Source: Plantactinospora sp. KBS50 (GTDB lineage Bacteria > Actinomycetota > Actinomycetes > Mycobacteriales > Micromonosporaceae). From it: 64,000 nt of DNA. Positions 34,410-42,957 of this stretch are shown one piece after another; position 1 is the first letter of the stretch; every line of letters begins with the position of its first letter. Under the pieces are notes generated by a model. It did no database searches. It was not told the origin of the DNA and worked only from the letters and a program-made list of their open reading frames with translations. The stretch lies in assembly GCF_002285795.1 (NCBI RefSeq), contig NZ_CP022961.1, positions 5,708,001-5,772,000 on the forward strand, written 5' to 3'. Position numbers and translations under genes: made by a program.

Positions 34410-35120
34410 TCAGCGACCCGGCCCGTGCAGCACCACCACCAGGTCTCGGAGTATCTGTTCCCCGACGACACCGACCACAATCACTGTCCGGTCCGATTCC
34501 AGCAGCACCAGCGCCCGCTCACCGGGCCTGGCCGGGTACGACTGCCATTCGCGACCCTTGATCTCGACGGCCCCCTCGGAGCGGCCCGAGCTGCCCAACT
34601 CGGCCGGCAGCAGCTTCTCCGCCGGCACGCTGCTCTCCACCAGTTGCACGCCGGAGCCGTCCACGACGTACCCGATCCGGAGCGTGCCGCCGCCCTCGAC
34701 GCGCTGGAAGGTGGACCGCACGACGGTCCACCCATCCGGCGGCGAGCCGGGTTCGAGGACCGGGAACAGCTTGGCGGCCCGCGCCGCGGCCACCGACTCC
34801 GCCGGGTCCACCGCGATCGGCTCGTCGCCGCCGAGGACCACCCGGTAGAACGAGATGAACAGCACGATCGGGATCAGCAGCACCAGCAGCGAGAGCGCCA
34901 TCTCCTTCGGCGAGCGCTCCGACCGCCGGGCCGCACGGATCACCTCGGCACGGTCGGCATTGTCCGCTTCCGCCGGCGGGGTCCGGTCGGGGCGGATCGG
35001 GTCGGTTGCTGCCCGGTCGACCTGTACGGGACCGGCAGGCTGAACAGCGTCCACCCAACCATCTTGCCAGCCCCGCGGCGAATACCGCCGAGCGGAGTAG
35101 GTTACCGCCATCTGCGTCAC
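34410..35120 (-). CDS. DUF4245 domain-containing membrane protein
   Basis: A 236-residue protein with an N-terminal cytoplasmic region, one membrane helix (MALSLLVLLIPIVLFISFY) and an extracytoplasmic DUF4245-like domain (EPGSPPDGWTVVRSTFQ, TLRIGYVVDGSGVQLVESS, then REWQSYPARPGERALVL). In many actinobacteria such a gene lies next to and divergent from glpX, as here. That conserved pairing supports the call. The start at 35120 could instead be the ATG a few codons later (MAVTYSARRYSPRGW). The function is unknown. Confidence 0.85.
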   Translation of the reverse strand: MTQMAVTYSARRYSPRGWQDGWVDAVQPAGPVQVDRAATDPIRPDRTPPAEADNADRAEVIRAARRSERSPKEMALSLLVLLIPIVLFISFYRVVLGGDEPIAVDPAESVAAARAAKLFPVLEPGSPPDGWTVVRSTFQRVEGGGTLRIGYVVDGSGVQLVESSVPAEKLLPAELGSSGRSEGAVEIKGREWQSYPARPGERALVLLESDRTVIVVGVVGEQILRDLVVVLHGPGR

Positions 35121-35316
35121 CCCGGGGGCCGACCCGGCATAAAGTTGACCATCGTGTCAGGATTCCTGGCGGGCACCACCCGGCCAGGTTCTCCTGACCG
35201 GGGCACCCTGCCAGGGACAACTCTGGCCGAGCCATCCGCCGGGGCCGTCCCTGGCCGAGCCGGCGCCAGCAGAACGACCGCCGGTGCGCCCCGCAACGAC
35301 GCGAGGAGGAACCGCC

Positions 35317-36348
35317 ATGACGAACACCCGGACCCGAATCCCGCAGGACCTGGACCGCAACCTCGCCCTGGATCTGGTCCGGGTGACCGAGGCGGCCGCC
35401 ATGGCGGCCGGCCGTTGGGTTGGCCGGGGCGACAAGGAGGGTGGCGACGGCGCGGCCGTCGACGCCATGCGAAAGCTGATCAACTCGATCCCGATGCGCG
35501 GCGTCGTGGTGATCGGCGAGGGCGAGAAGGACAACGCCCCGATGCTGTTCAACGGCGAGCAGGTCGGCGACGGCAGCGGACCCGAGGTGGATGTCGCGGT
35601 CGACCCGATCGACGGCACCACGCTGATGAGCAAGGGCATGCCGAACGCGCTCGCCGTGCTGGCGGTCGCCGAACGGGGCGCCATGTACGACCCGAGCGCC
35701 GTCTTCTACATGCGGAAGCTGGCCGTCGGGCCGGTCTACGCCGACGTGGTGGACATCGAGGCCGGCGTCGCCGAGAACGTGCGCCGGATCGCCCGGGTGA
35801 AGGGCACCGACCCGTCCGGGGTGAACGTCTGCGTCCTGGACCGGTCCCGGCACGCCGAACTGGTCGACGAGATCCGCCGGGCCGGCGCCTCGATCCGGTT
35901 CATCTCCGACGGCGACATCGCCGGCGCGATCGCGGCCGCCCGCGGCGAGTCGGACGTGGACGTGCTGATGGGGATCGGCGGCACCCCGGAGGGCATCACG
36001 GCGGCCTGCGCGCTCAAGTGCATGGGCGGCGTGATGCAGGCGAAGCTCTGGCCGCAGGACGAGGACGAACGGCGCAAGGCCCTGGACGCGGGGCACGACC
36101 TGGACCGGGTGCTCTACACCGACGACCTGGTCACCGGGGACAACTGCTTCTTCGTGGCCACCGGGGTCACCTCCGGCGACCTGCTGCGCGGGGTGCGCTA
36201 CCGGGCGGGCGGGGCGTACACGCAGTCGATCGTGATGCGCTCGAAGAGCGGGACGATCCGCGTGATCGACTCGTATCACCGGCTGGAGAAGCTGGCCCTG
36301 TACTCGGCGGTCGACTTCGACGGTCGCCCGCTGGCCGAGCAGGAGTGA
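35317..36348 (+). CDS. glpX: Class II fructose-1,6-bisphosphatase
   Basis: A 343-residue gluconeogenic enzyme. The metal and substrate site [19 protein letters not shown], the [10 protein letters not shown] loop, [20 protein letters not shown] and [20 protein letters not shown] are all typical GlpX. ATG 35317 was chosen because GAGGAGGA ends seven bases upstream; the frame is open another 11 codons without a ribosome site. In actinobacteria GlpX is usually the main FBPase. Its stop overlaps the GTG of the following transporter gene. Another gluconeogenic gene, pckG, lies 11 kb away. Confidence 0.95.
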   Translation: MTNTRTRIPQDLDRNLALDLVRVTEAAAMAAGRWVGRGDKEGGDGAAVDAMRKLINSIPMRGVVVIGEGEKDNAPMLFNGEQVGDGSGPEVDVAVDPIDGTTLMSKGMPNALAVLAVAERGAMYDPSAVFYMRKLAVGPVYADVVDIEAGVAENVRRIARVKGTDPSGVNVCVLDRSRHAELVDEIRRAGASIRFISDGDIAGAIAAARGESDVDVLMGIGGTPEGITAACALKCMGGVMQAKLWPQDEDERRKALDAGHDLDRVLYTDDLVTGDNCFFVATGVTSGDLLRGVRYRAGGAYTQSIVMRSKSGTIRVIDSYHRLEKLALYSAVDFDGRPLAEQE

Positions 36349-37361
36349 GCCGGGCGGAGGTTCAACCCGCGCCGGCGCTCGGGCCGCTGGTCCCGGCGCG
36401 GCAGCGGATGACCGGGCTGGCGCTCGCGGTGGTCTCCGGGCTCGCCGTGGCCGCGCAGTCCAGGATCAACGGCGAGTTGGGCGTACGGCTGCACGACGGC
36501 ATCGCCGCGGCCGTCGTCTCGTTCGGTACCGGCCTGCTGATCCTGCTGATCGGGGTGCCGCTGCTGCCCACCGGCCGGCGTGGCCTGCGGCGGCTGCGCA
36601 CCGCCCTGCGGGACGGAGGGTTGCGGCCCTGGCAGTGCCTGGGCGGGCTCTGCGGCGCCTTCCTGGTGGCGGCCCAGGGCCTCACTGTCGGCGCGCTGGG
36701 CGTCGCCGTGTTCACGGTGGCCGTGGTCGCCGGGCAGTCCGCCAGCGGCCTGGCGGTCGACCGGGCCGGGGTCGGGCCGACCGGACGCCAACCGCTGAGC
36801 CCGGTCCGGCTGTTCGGGGCCGTCCTCACGGTGCTGGCCGTGCTGCTGGCGGTGAGCGACCACCTCGGCAATCCCGGCCGGCTGGTGCTGGCCGTGCTGC
36901 CCGTGCTGGGCGGGGTGGGGATCGCCTGGCAGCAGGCCGTGAACGGGCAGGTGCGGGTGGCCTCCGACAGCACGTTGACGGCCACCGCGGTGAACTTCGC
37001 GGTGGGCACGGTCGCGCTGCTCGCGGCGCTCGCCGTCGACGTCGCGGTACGCGGGCTGCCCGTCGGCGGATGGCCGCCGGAGCCCTGGCTGTATCTCGGC
37101 GGCCCGATCGGCATCAGCTTCATCGCGGTGGCCGCCGCGGTGGTGCGGTTCACCGGCGTGCTGCTGCTGGGACTGGCCACGATCGCCGGTCAGGTCGTCG
37201 GTGCCGTGCTGCTGGACCTGGTCGCCCCCTCGGCGTCCGGCCCGCCCGGCCCGTTCACCCTGCTCGGCACGGCGCTCACGCTGGTCGCCGTGGCGGTGGC
37301 GGCGCTGCGCCCGGTCAGCCGGCGGCGCGAGGGTGGCCGCAGGACCGGCCGGCGGCCCTGA
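36345..37361 (+). CDS. DMT-superfamily transporter (DUF606/YdcZ type)
   Basis: A 338-residue membrane protein with about ten helices in two homologous halves. Each half begins with the pattern [20 protein letters not shown] or [20 protein letters not shown] (the Q..xN motif of DUF606/YdcZ), which supports an internal duplication. Short family members are about 150 residues; this is the fused double-length form. GTG 36345 overlaps the glpX stop (GTGA), so translation is coupled. The substrate is unknown. The C-terminus is Arg-rich. Confidence 0.82.
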   Translation: MSRAEVQPAPALGPLVPARQRMTGLALAVVSGLAVAAQSRINGELGVRLHDGIAAAVVSFGTGLLILLIGVPLLPTGRRGLRRLRTALRDGGLRPWQCLGGLCGAFLVAAQGLTVGALGVAVFTVAVVAGQSASGLAVDRAGVGPTGRQPLSPVRLFGAVLTVLAVLLAVSDHLGNPGRLVLAVLPVLGGVGIAWQQAVNGQVRVASDSTLTATAVNFAVGTVALLAALAVDVAVRGLPVGGWPPEPWLYLGGPIGISFIAVAAAVVRFTGVLLLGLATIAGQVVGAVLLDLVAPSASGPPGPFTLLGTALTLVAVAVAALRPVSRRREGGRRTGRRP

Positions 37362-37395
37362 GCCGGCTCGCTGGGCCGGCCCGCTGGGCCGGCTC
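37360..37395. terminator. Hairpin between convergent transporter and rhomboid genes
   Basis: GAGCCGGC (37360-37367) pairs with GCCGGCTC (37388-37395). The intervening GCTGGGCCGGC units can extend pairing. It occupies the entire short gap between two convergent genes and overlaps the first stop codon. Confidence 0.5.
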
Positions 37396-37396
37396 C

Positions 37397-38020
37397 CTAG
37401 GGCCGGGGCGCGGCGGGCCGGCGGAAGATGATCGCCGCGGCCACGCCGCCGAGCAGTCCGAACAGGTGGCCCTGCCAGGAGACCCGGGGATCGGTGGGCA
37501 GCACGCCGACCAGTTGCCAGCCGTAGAGCAGGCCGACCAGCAGGACCACCGCGAGGTTCCACCAGCTGCGTTCGACCAGACCACGGGTGAGCAGCATGCC
37601 GAGGTACCCGAAGATCACACCGCTGGCGCCGACCACGACGGTCCGCGGGTTGCCGGTGAACCACACCCCGAGCCCGCTCACCAGCGTGATCAGCAGGGTG
37701 GACCAGAGGAACCGGCGGACGCCGGCCGCCAGGACGAACGTCCCGAGCAGGATCAGCGGCACGCTGTTGCTGTACAGGTGGTCGAAGCCGGCGTGCAGGA
37801 ACGGCGCGAAGAACACGCCGTCGAGCCCGTCGATGTGGCGCGGGATGATCCCGGCCGCCGAGTCGAGACCGGCGCCCAGCCAGACGTCCACCGCCTCGAT
37901 GAAGAACAGCAGCGGTATCACCGCGCACATCGCGACGAAGGCACGGCCGAGGCTCGCGTAGAACGCCTCGGTGCCGAACCGGCTGGCGTCGTTGTTCCGG
38001 GGAGGGTATTCCGGGTTCAC
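37397..38020 (-). CDS. Rhomboid-family intramembrane serine protease
   Basis: A 207-residue protein with six predicted helices. The rhomboid signature is complete: HAGFDHLYSNSVPLILLG (His and Asn of TM2), the active-site Ser in GASGVIFGYLG (TM4) and His in SWQGHLFGLLGG (TM6). It cleaves membrane-protein substrates within the bilayer. No substrate gene is apparent nearby. The ATG at 38020 gives a short polar N-terminus (MNPEYPPRNNDASRFG). It is the minimal six-TM form. Confidence 0.93.
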   Translation of the reverse strand: MNPEYPPRNNDASRFGTEAFYASLGRAFVAMCAVIPLLFFIEAVDVWLGAGLDSAAGIIPRHIDGLDGVFFAPFLHAGFDHLYSNSVPLILLGTFVLAAGVRRFLWSTLLITLVSGLGVWFTGNPRTVVVGASGVIFGYLGMLLTRGLVERSWWNLAVVLLVGLLYGWQLVGVLPTDPRVSWQGHLFGLLGGVAAAIIFRRPAAPRP

Positions 38021-38143
38021 GCTAGCTGGCTATCACGACCCGGCCCGGTACGCCAGGGTGGAAACGCGGATGCCGGGCGGGTCACACTCGACCCGCCCGG
38101 CATCCGTAGCCGTCTTCCGCGCCGCACCGGCGCCAGGGCACCC

Positions 38144-38171
38144 AGGCGTGTTTCACAAATGAAACACGCCT
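38144..38171 (-). terminator. Terminator hairpin AGGCGTGTTTCA-caaa-TGAAACACGCCT
   Basis: A perfect 12-bp stem with a 4-base loop. The right arm includes the stop codon of the transglycosylase-like gene (38170-38172). It should end that leftward transcript before the rhomboid gene. Confidence 0.8.
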
Positions 38172-38850
38172 AGTACCAGCCGCTGCTCTGCGAGTGCGAC
38201 CAGGCGCCGCAGGGCGTGCCGTACCGGCCCTTGATGTAGCCCAGGCCCCACTTGATCTGGGTCGCCGGGTTGGTCTGCCAGTCATCGGCGACCGAGGCCA
38301 TCTTGCTGCCCGGGACGGCCTGCGGGATGCCGTACGCCCCGGTGCTCGCGTTGGACGCCTTGTAGTTCCAGTGACTTTCCTTGGTCCACAGCTTGTCCAG
38401 GCAGGGCATCTGGTCGATGTCGAAGCCGGTGTCGAGCAGGATGGCGCAGCCGGTCTGCTTGACGCCGCTGTACTCGTTGCAGGATTCGGGGATCGGGCCG
38501 GTGTACGGCTTGGCCGCGGCGGCCTTCGCCTTCTCCCGGTCCTCCCTGCGGCTGACGGCGTCGGCCGCCCGCTTGGCGCGCTCGGCGTCCAGCTTGGCCG
38601 CCTCCGCGGCCTTGCGCTTGGCCTCCTGCTCCGCCTGGCGCTGCGCCACCATCCGTTCCGCGTGCGCCGCGTACTGGTCGTGCTGGTACCGCAGCTCCGC
38701 ATTCTCGACGTCCAGCGCCCGCTGGACGCTGACGTCGTGCTGCTGGGTCTCGCGGTCGTGGCCCAGGTAGGCTCCTCCGACCACGCCCACGGACAGCAGG
38801 GCGACCGACAGGGTCCGGACGCCGTACCGGCGCATGAGCCGACTCACCAA
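38170..38850 (-). CDS. Exported lytic-transglycosylase-like protein
   Basis: A 226-residue exported protein. The N-terminal helix (VRTLSVALLSVGVVGGAYLG) is a signal or anchor. Residues about 35-120 form a charged Ala/Lys/Glu-rich coiled coil (AERMVAQRQAEQEAKRKAAE). The C-terminal 100 residues resemble a lysozyme/SLT-like domain with LDKLWTKESHWNYKASNAS (catalytic Glu in KESHW), TGAYGIPQAVPGSKM and TQIKWGLGYIKGRYG. Such proteins cut peptidoglycan between MurNAc and GlcNAc. Related actinobacterial cell-wall hydrolases share this coiled-coil plus catalytic layout. A 280-base leader precedes it. Confidence 0.85.
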   Translation of the reverse strand: MVSRLMRRYGVRTLSVALLSVGVVGGAYLGHDRETQQHDVSVQRALDVENAELRYQHDQYAAHAERMVAQRQAEQEAKRKAAEAAKLDAERAKRAADAVSRREDREKAKAAAAKPYTGPIPESCNEYSGVKQTGCAILLDTGFDIDQMPCLDKLWTKESHWNYKASNASTGAYGIPQAVPGSKMASVADDWQTNPATQIKWGLGYIKGRYGTPCGAWSHSQSSGWY

Positions 38851-39132
38851 CTGGTCCCTTCGTCGGGGGCAAGGACGCGGCGTGCGCGCCGGAGTGCCGG
38901 CGGCATCCTACGCCGCGAGCGCCTCGGTCGGTGCCGACCGCGACCCGGCCCGGGAACGCCGCCGCCGGTGTCGTCCATCCGGCAGGGCAATCGTGTCCAC
39001 CGATCCCGGCCGGACGGGCACTCGATGGACACGATTGCGCATGCTGGGGCCAGAGGGAAAATTGTTGCGACGAAAAGTGACCTCCATCACGGGATTTTTA
39101 GGGTCAAACAGGGACAAATCCGGCGCCGATCG
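38851..39132 (-). promoter_or_regulatory. Leader/intergenic region with AT-rich island and hairpin
   Basis: This 282-base gap lies between the phoH stop and the transglycosylase gene start. It contains an unusually AT-rich stretch (about 39050-39118) with a small palindrome GTGA-TGGAGG-TCAC on the minus strand. Downstream of that is a hairpin (38987-39038). A promoter in the AT-rich part would put the hairpin in the 5' leader. Related muralytic genes in other actinobacteria carry riboswitch leaders, but I cannot match this sequence to a known class. Confidence 0.4.
38987..39038 (-). terminator. Hairpin GCAATCGTGTCCA / TGGACACGATTGC
   Basis: A 13-bp perfect stem (38987-38999 with 39026-39038), extendable by three pairs after one mismatch, with a loop of about 20 bases. 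It could terminate the phoH transcript about 95 bases after its stop, or act as an attenuator in the leader of the next gene. Confidence 0.65.
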
Positions 39133-40530
39133 TCACCGAGGGATGTCCTCCAGCAGGTCCGTGACCACCTCGGCGATGGGCGAACGCTCGGACCGGGTGA
39201 GGGTCACGTGGGCGAACAACTGATGGCCCTTGAGCGCCTCGATCACCGCCGTCACCCCGTCGTGCCGGCCCACCCGCAGGTTGTCCCGTTGCGCCACGTC
39301 GTGCGTGAGCACCACCCGGGAGCCCTGGCCGATCCGCGACAGCACGGTCAGCAGTACGCCCCGCTCCAGCGACTGCGCCTCGTCGACGATGACGAACGCG
39401 TCGTGCAGGCTCCGGCCCCGGATGTGGGTCAGCGGCAGGACCTCCAGCATGCCGCGCGCCAGCACCTCCTCCAGCACGTTCTCGTGCAGCACCGCGCCCA
39501 GCGTGTCGAAGACGGCCTGCGCCCACGGCGACATCTTCTCGGACTCCGTGCCGGGCAGGTAGCCCAGTTCCTGACCGCCGACCGCGTACAGCGGGCGGAA
39601 CACCACGACCCGCTTGTGCTGGCGACGCTCCAGCACCGCCTCCAGCCCGGCGCAGAGCGCCAGCGCCGACTTCCCGGTGCCGGCCCGGCCGCCCAGCGAG
39701 ACGATCCCGATCGAGTCGTCCAGGAGCAGGTCCAGGGCCACCCGCTGCTCGGCCGAGCGGCCCCGCAGCCCGAACGCCTCCCGGTCGCCGCGGACCAGCC
39801 GGACGGTCTTGTCCGGCAGCACCCGGGCCAGCGCGGACCCACCGCTGGAGTGCAGGACCAACCCCGTGTGGCAGGGCAGCCCGGCGGCCTCGTCCAGGTC
39901 CAGCGGCTCGCCGGCGTACAACTGGCCGATCCGTTCGTCGCCCAGGGTCAGCTCGGCCATCCCGGTCCAGGTCGGGTCGCTGGCCTGGTCGTGCCGGTAC
40001 TCGTCGGCCGTCAGGCCGACCGCGGCGGCCTTCACCCGCAGCGGCATGTCCTTGCTCACCAGGGTCACCAGTCGGCCCTCGGCGGCCAGGTTGAGCGCCA
40101 CGGAGAGGATCCGGGTGTCGTTGCTGTCGGTGCGGAAGCCGGGCGGCAGGATCCCGCCGTCGGTGTGGTTCAGCTCCACCCGCAGCGTTCCGCCGATGTC
40201 GTTCGCGGGTACCGGTCGGTCCAGGCGGCCGTGCCTGATCCGCAGATCGTCAAGCATCCGCAGGGACTGCCGGGCGAACCAGCCGAGTTCGGGGTGGTGC
40301 CGCTTGCCCTCCAGCTCGGAGATGACCACCAGGGGCAGGACCACCTCGTGCTCGGCGAACCGGAGGAAGGCGGCGGGGTCGGCCAGGAGCACGGAGGTGT
40401 CCAGCACGTACACCCGGGACGGGTCGGGCTGTGCGGTTCCGGCGATCCGGGCGGCGCGCCGCCCGGTCCGGCGTACTGCGTCGGCGGCCGGCTCCGCGGT
40501 GGCTGGGGAGTGGGTGGGACGAGTCGTCAC
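39133..40530 (-). CDS. PIN-PhoH family ATPase/ribonuclease (PhoH2 type)
   Basis: A 465-residue protein of two domains. Residues about 40-170 are a PIN nuclease ([19 protein letters not shown] with catalytic Asp, then VISELEGKR and DTRILSVAL). Residues about 220-460 are a PhoH ATPase with Walker [28 protein letters not shown], Walker [10 protein letters not shown] and [14 protein letters not shown]. PhoH2 proteins unwind and cleave RNA. GTG 40530 was chosen for the upstream GGAG ten bases away; the frame is open to ATG 40620 with a basic, low-complexity extension. The unusual fusion is standard in actinobacteria. Confidence 0.9.
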   Translation of the reverse strand: MTTRPTHSPATAEPAADAVRRTGRRAARIAGTAQPDPSRVYVLDTSVLLADPAAFLRFAEHEVVLPLVVISELEGKRHHPELGWFARQSLRMLDDLRIRHGRLDRPVPANDIGGTLRVELNHTDGGILPPGFRTDSNDTRILSVALNLAAEGRLVTLVSKDMPLRVKAAAVGLTADEYRHDQASDPTWTGMAELTLGDERIGQLYAGEPLDLDEAAGLPCHTGLVLHSSGGSALARVLPDKTVRLVRGDREAFGLRGRSAEQRVALDLLLDDSIGIVSLGGRAGTGKSALALCAGLEAVLERRQHKRVVVFRPLYAVGGQELGYLPGTESEKMSPWAQAVFDTLGAVLHENVLEEVLARGMLEVLPLTHIRGRSLHDAFVIVDEAQSLERGVLLTVLSRIGQGSRVVLTHDVAQRDNLRVGRHDGVTAVIEALKGHQLFAHVTLTRSERSPIAEVVTDLLEDIPR

Positions 40531-40851
40531 AGGCCTGCTCCGACGGGCGGGCACCCGGCCACCCGCGTTCCGCCTCGTCCGGCGTCCGGCGTACGGGGTC
40601 GGGTGCAGGCCCCGAGACATGTGAAACCGGGCCGACCGGCTGGTCCGGGACGACCCCGGGCCATGCCTAGAACGCTAGGGGCTGTCTGCTGGATCTACAA
40701 GCGGCTCCTGATCGTGGCCGCCATCCGGATGACCCGCGGTGCCCGACCGGCCGGATGCCGCCGGTGCGGATCGCCGTCCCCGCAGGTCCGGACCGCGCGG
40801 CCGGGATGCGTGCCCCTTGCGCACACCCCGGCCGGCGGACCGGCTCGCCCG
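40531..40851. other. Intergenic region without supported gene
   Basis: About 320 bases between phoH and the next leftward gene. It includes the possible upstream extension of phoH (to 40620) and the short lower-GC stretch GGGGCTGTCTGCTGGATCTA near 40678-40697. No conserved reading frame, tRNA or clear palindrome was found. It should hold the phoH promoter. Confidence 0.4.
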
Positions 40852-41163
40852 TCAGGCCGTGTGCCGCGCGGTGAGCGCGTCCGGCACGGAACGGGCGGGA
40901 CCGACGGCCGGCGCGACGGCCGCGCCACGGTAGGTCGTGCCGCGCCGCACCGGCCGGTGCGGCGGCGCGGTCAACACGGAGGCGATGGCGGCCTGGGCCT
41001 CGCGGCGCCGCCGGTTCCAGGCGCCCCGGTCGCCGTCGAAGTAGCCCTGCCGGTAGCCGAACCGGTAGCCGATCCGGTAGCTCAGTTGCCCGTGCAGCCG
41101 CCCGACCGCGTAGCTGGACGAGGCCAGCAGCAGCACCAGGAAGATGGCGAAAAAGGGACTCAT
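40852..41163 (-). CDS. Small single-pass membrane protein of unknown function
   Basis: A 103-residue protein from ATG 41163. MSPFFAIFLVLLLASSSYAV is one membrane helix. It is followed by a repeat-like basic aromatic segment YRIGYRFGYRQGYFDGDRG, then a charged helix (NRRRREAQAAIASVL) and a Pro/Arg-rich tail. The GYRxGY repeats recall Gly-zipper-like or nucleic-acid-binding segments, but I recognise no family. It lies 37 bases downstream of another unknown gene on the same strand, likely co-transcribed. Confidence 0.55.
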   Translation of the reverse strand: MSPFFAIFLVLLLASSSYAVGRLHGQLSYRIGYRFGYRQGYFDGDRGAWNRRRREAQAAIASVLTAPPHRPVRRGTTYRGAAVAPAVGPARSVPDALTARHTA

Positions 41164-41200
41164 CCGGCCGCCCCGACCCGGCGCCCGCCCGCCCGTCCAC

Positions 41201-41581
41201 TCATGCGTCCTCCGCCCGCCTCGCCGACTCCCCCGGGCCTCCCGTGCCCGCCCCCACCGGATCCGGTTCGGCGGCGAGCAGCCGGTCGAGGTCGTCCGTA
41301 CCGATTTCCTCCACGAGTTCCACGCTGATCCGGCAGCCGTCGAGCACCACCTCGGCGACCGAGGCCCGCCGGATCTCGCCACCCGCCTCGTAGACCCGCA
41401 CGCTCAGCTCCGGACAGTTCAGGTGGGTCCGCCAGGCGTCCCACTCGGCCCGATCCCCGACGCTGAGCGACAGGTACCGCCGGCCGCGGGCGAGATAGAC
41501 CCGCCAGGGCGGGATCAGACCGGCGGCGACGCCGCTGGTGACCAGGCCGAACGTCTCGGCCCGGGTGGCGAGTTCGGTCAC
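41201..41581 (-). CDS. Conserved hypothetical protein
   Basis: A 126-residue soluble protein (MTELATRAETFGLVTSGVAA) with a mixed alpha/beta pattern, for example YLARGRRYLSLSVGDRAEWD and CRISVELVEEIGTDDLDRLL. Its C-terminal tail is acidic and Gly-rich. No signal peptide or known motif was found. It is upstream of the small membrane-protein gene and divergent from the HTH gene, with about 190 bases between starts. The function is unknown. Confidence 0.6.
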   Translation of the reverse strand: MTELATRAETFGLVTSGVAAGLIPPWRVYLARGRRYLSLSVGDRAEWDAWRTHLNCPELSVRVYEAGGEIRRASVAEVVLDGCRISVELVEEIGTDDLDRLLAAEPDPVGAGTGGPGESARRAEDA

Positions 41582-41770
41582 TGGCTCCCGCCCCCTCGAA
41601 GGTGACCGGCCACGCGGGGTCCTCCGTCACGTGGCACACGGTAGAGCGTCTCGCGAACGTGACACCATCAGCTTTTCGTGTGATTCCACCCGTCCGGCAG
41701 GAAGCCTATCCTTCCCGGGTGAAAAGAGTATTCACCGGCGGAAATGCGACGGCCGAAAGTTGACCTCCCC
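41582..41770. promoter_or_regulatory. Divergent promoter region upstream of HTH gene
   Basis: This gap of about 190 bases is visibly lower in GC than the genes, notably 41650-41770. It must contain promoters for the leftward hypothetical gene and the rightward regulator. I could not fix -10/-35 boxes. An alternative ATG for the HTH gene lies at 41744. Confidence 0.35.
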
Positions 41771-42280
41771 ATGTCACGCACACAAGACAACGAGACAAGG
41801 GTCGCTGCGGGTACGGCGCCGCGGCCGTACCGTCACCTGATGCCCCACCACGCCCAGGGCCGCAAGGTCGCGTTCGCAGCGTTCGTCCGGCGCGCCCTCG
41901 ACGAGGCCCGTTCGACCCGCGCCTGGACCGGCACGGAGGTCGCACGGCGAACAGGCGTATCCCGCCAGACCATCAACCGATGGGTGCGCGGCGAGTGGGT
42001 GAGCGACCCGGAACCGGAACGGGTCATCGCCTTCTGCGAGGGGCTCGACCTGCAACCGACGGCCGCGTTCGCGGTGCTCGGCTGGGACCGGACGGCGCCG
42101 CCGCGACCGGACCGGGCCGCGCCGGCGATGGACCCGGACGTGGAGGCGCTGCTGCGGCGGCTGGTGGATCCCGAGGTCTCCGACGCGGAGAAGTTCCACA
42201 TCCGAGAAACCATTCGGTATCTCGCGTATCGCCCATCTCTCACCACGTACGAGCAGAATAGCCGGAAACGGGTGGTCTAG
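41771..42280 (+). CDS. Helix-turn-helix transcriptional regulator
   Basis: A protein of 169 residues from ATG 41771 (MSRTQDNETRVAAG). The helix-turn-helix is GTEVARRTGVSRQTINRWVRGEW, a Cro/C1 (XRE)-like fold. A second helical region (MDPDVEALLRRLVDPEVSDA, then EKFHIRETIRYLAYRP) may mediate dimerisation. The conserved part begins near VAFAAFVRRALDEARS, so an internal ATG (41839) is also possible. Chromosomal regulators of this type occur in actinomycetes with unknown targets. It is divergent from two unknown genes. Confidence 0.78.
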   Translation: MSRTQDNETRVAAGTAPRPYRHLMPHHAQGRKVAFAAFVRRALDEARSTRAWTGTEVARRTGVSRQTINRWVRGEWVSDPEPERVIAFCEGLDLQPTAAFAVLGWDRTAPPRPDRAAPAMDPDVEALLRRLVDPEVSDAEKFHIRETIRYLAYRPSLTTYEQNSRKRVV

Positions 42281-42493
42281 TTAAACAGATGGCGCGAGAA
42301 TGGACCTCCGTCTCATCTGTACCGGGCACGTTCCCGGAACCCGGAGGCTAACGTGCCTCTTCGTACTGCTTGGGCTCGTCGTCGGCGGGGGGACGGGACA
42401 AAGCCGAACCGGGGCCGCGCCCCGGACCCGCTTGCCGAGCGGATCCGGACGCCACCGGCCCCAAGCCCTGCGGGACAGAAGGAGGGGTCTGAC

Positions 42494-42862
42494 ATGACCC
42501 TGAAGTGGACGGCGGTCCTGGTGGCCGCCGTGTCGATCACCCTCTGCGTGACCGCCAACATCGTCACGGGCACCACGGACGGCACGGCCGCCCCCGATCT
42601 GGTCAACCTGCTCGCCGTGGCCACCGCGACCGGGGCCAGCGTGCTGGCGTTCGTCGCGGACCTGCACGAGCGGCTCAACGGGCGGGTGACGGCGCTTACC
42701 GAGTTCCTCGTGGCCCGGCTCAACGACCTGGACGCGACCGTCGGGGACCGCAACGCCGGCTTCGTCGAGGGCTACCTGCTCGGCCAGGGTCGGGACGGCG
42801 CGGTGGTGCCGATCTCGCCCCGGGCACGCGGGCGGAAGGCGATGATCGGCAGCGACGAATAG
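42494..42862 (+). CDS. Small membrane protein of unknown function
   Basis: A 122-residue protein with two predicted membrane helices (WTAVLVAAVSITLCVTANIV and DLVNLLAVATATGASVLAFVA), followed by a helical, possibly coiled-coil region (LHERLNGRVTALTEFLVARL) and a basic tail. ATG 42494 is preceded by AAGGAGG eight bases upstream, an excellent ribosome site. A GTG at 42353 in the same frame, also with GGAGG upstream, would add 47 Arg/Pro-rich residues. It lies 213 bases downstream of the HTH gene. Family unknown. Confidence 0.65.
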   Translation: MTLKWTAVLVAAVSITLCVTANIVTGTTDGTAAPDLVNLLAVATATGASVLAFVADLHERLNGRVTALTEFLVARLNDLDATVGDRNAGFVEGYLLGQGRDGAVVPISPRARGRKAMIGSDE

Positions 42863-42957
42863 CCGGGCCGGCGCCGTCCGCGGCGCCGGTTCCGGGTCCG
42901 CAAGCCGTTCTCCGGCTCGTCATCTCGCGCTCCGCCGGCCGGGGTACGCTGACGCGC

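Noticed and set aside
34425-36344. A long plus-strand frame running into the DUF606 transporter
   Set aside because: Only the part from GTG 36345 is transporter. The upstream part is a shadow of DUF4245 and glpX.
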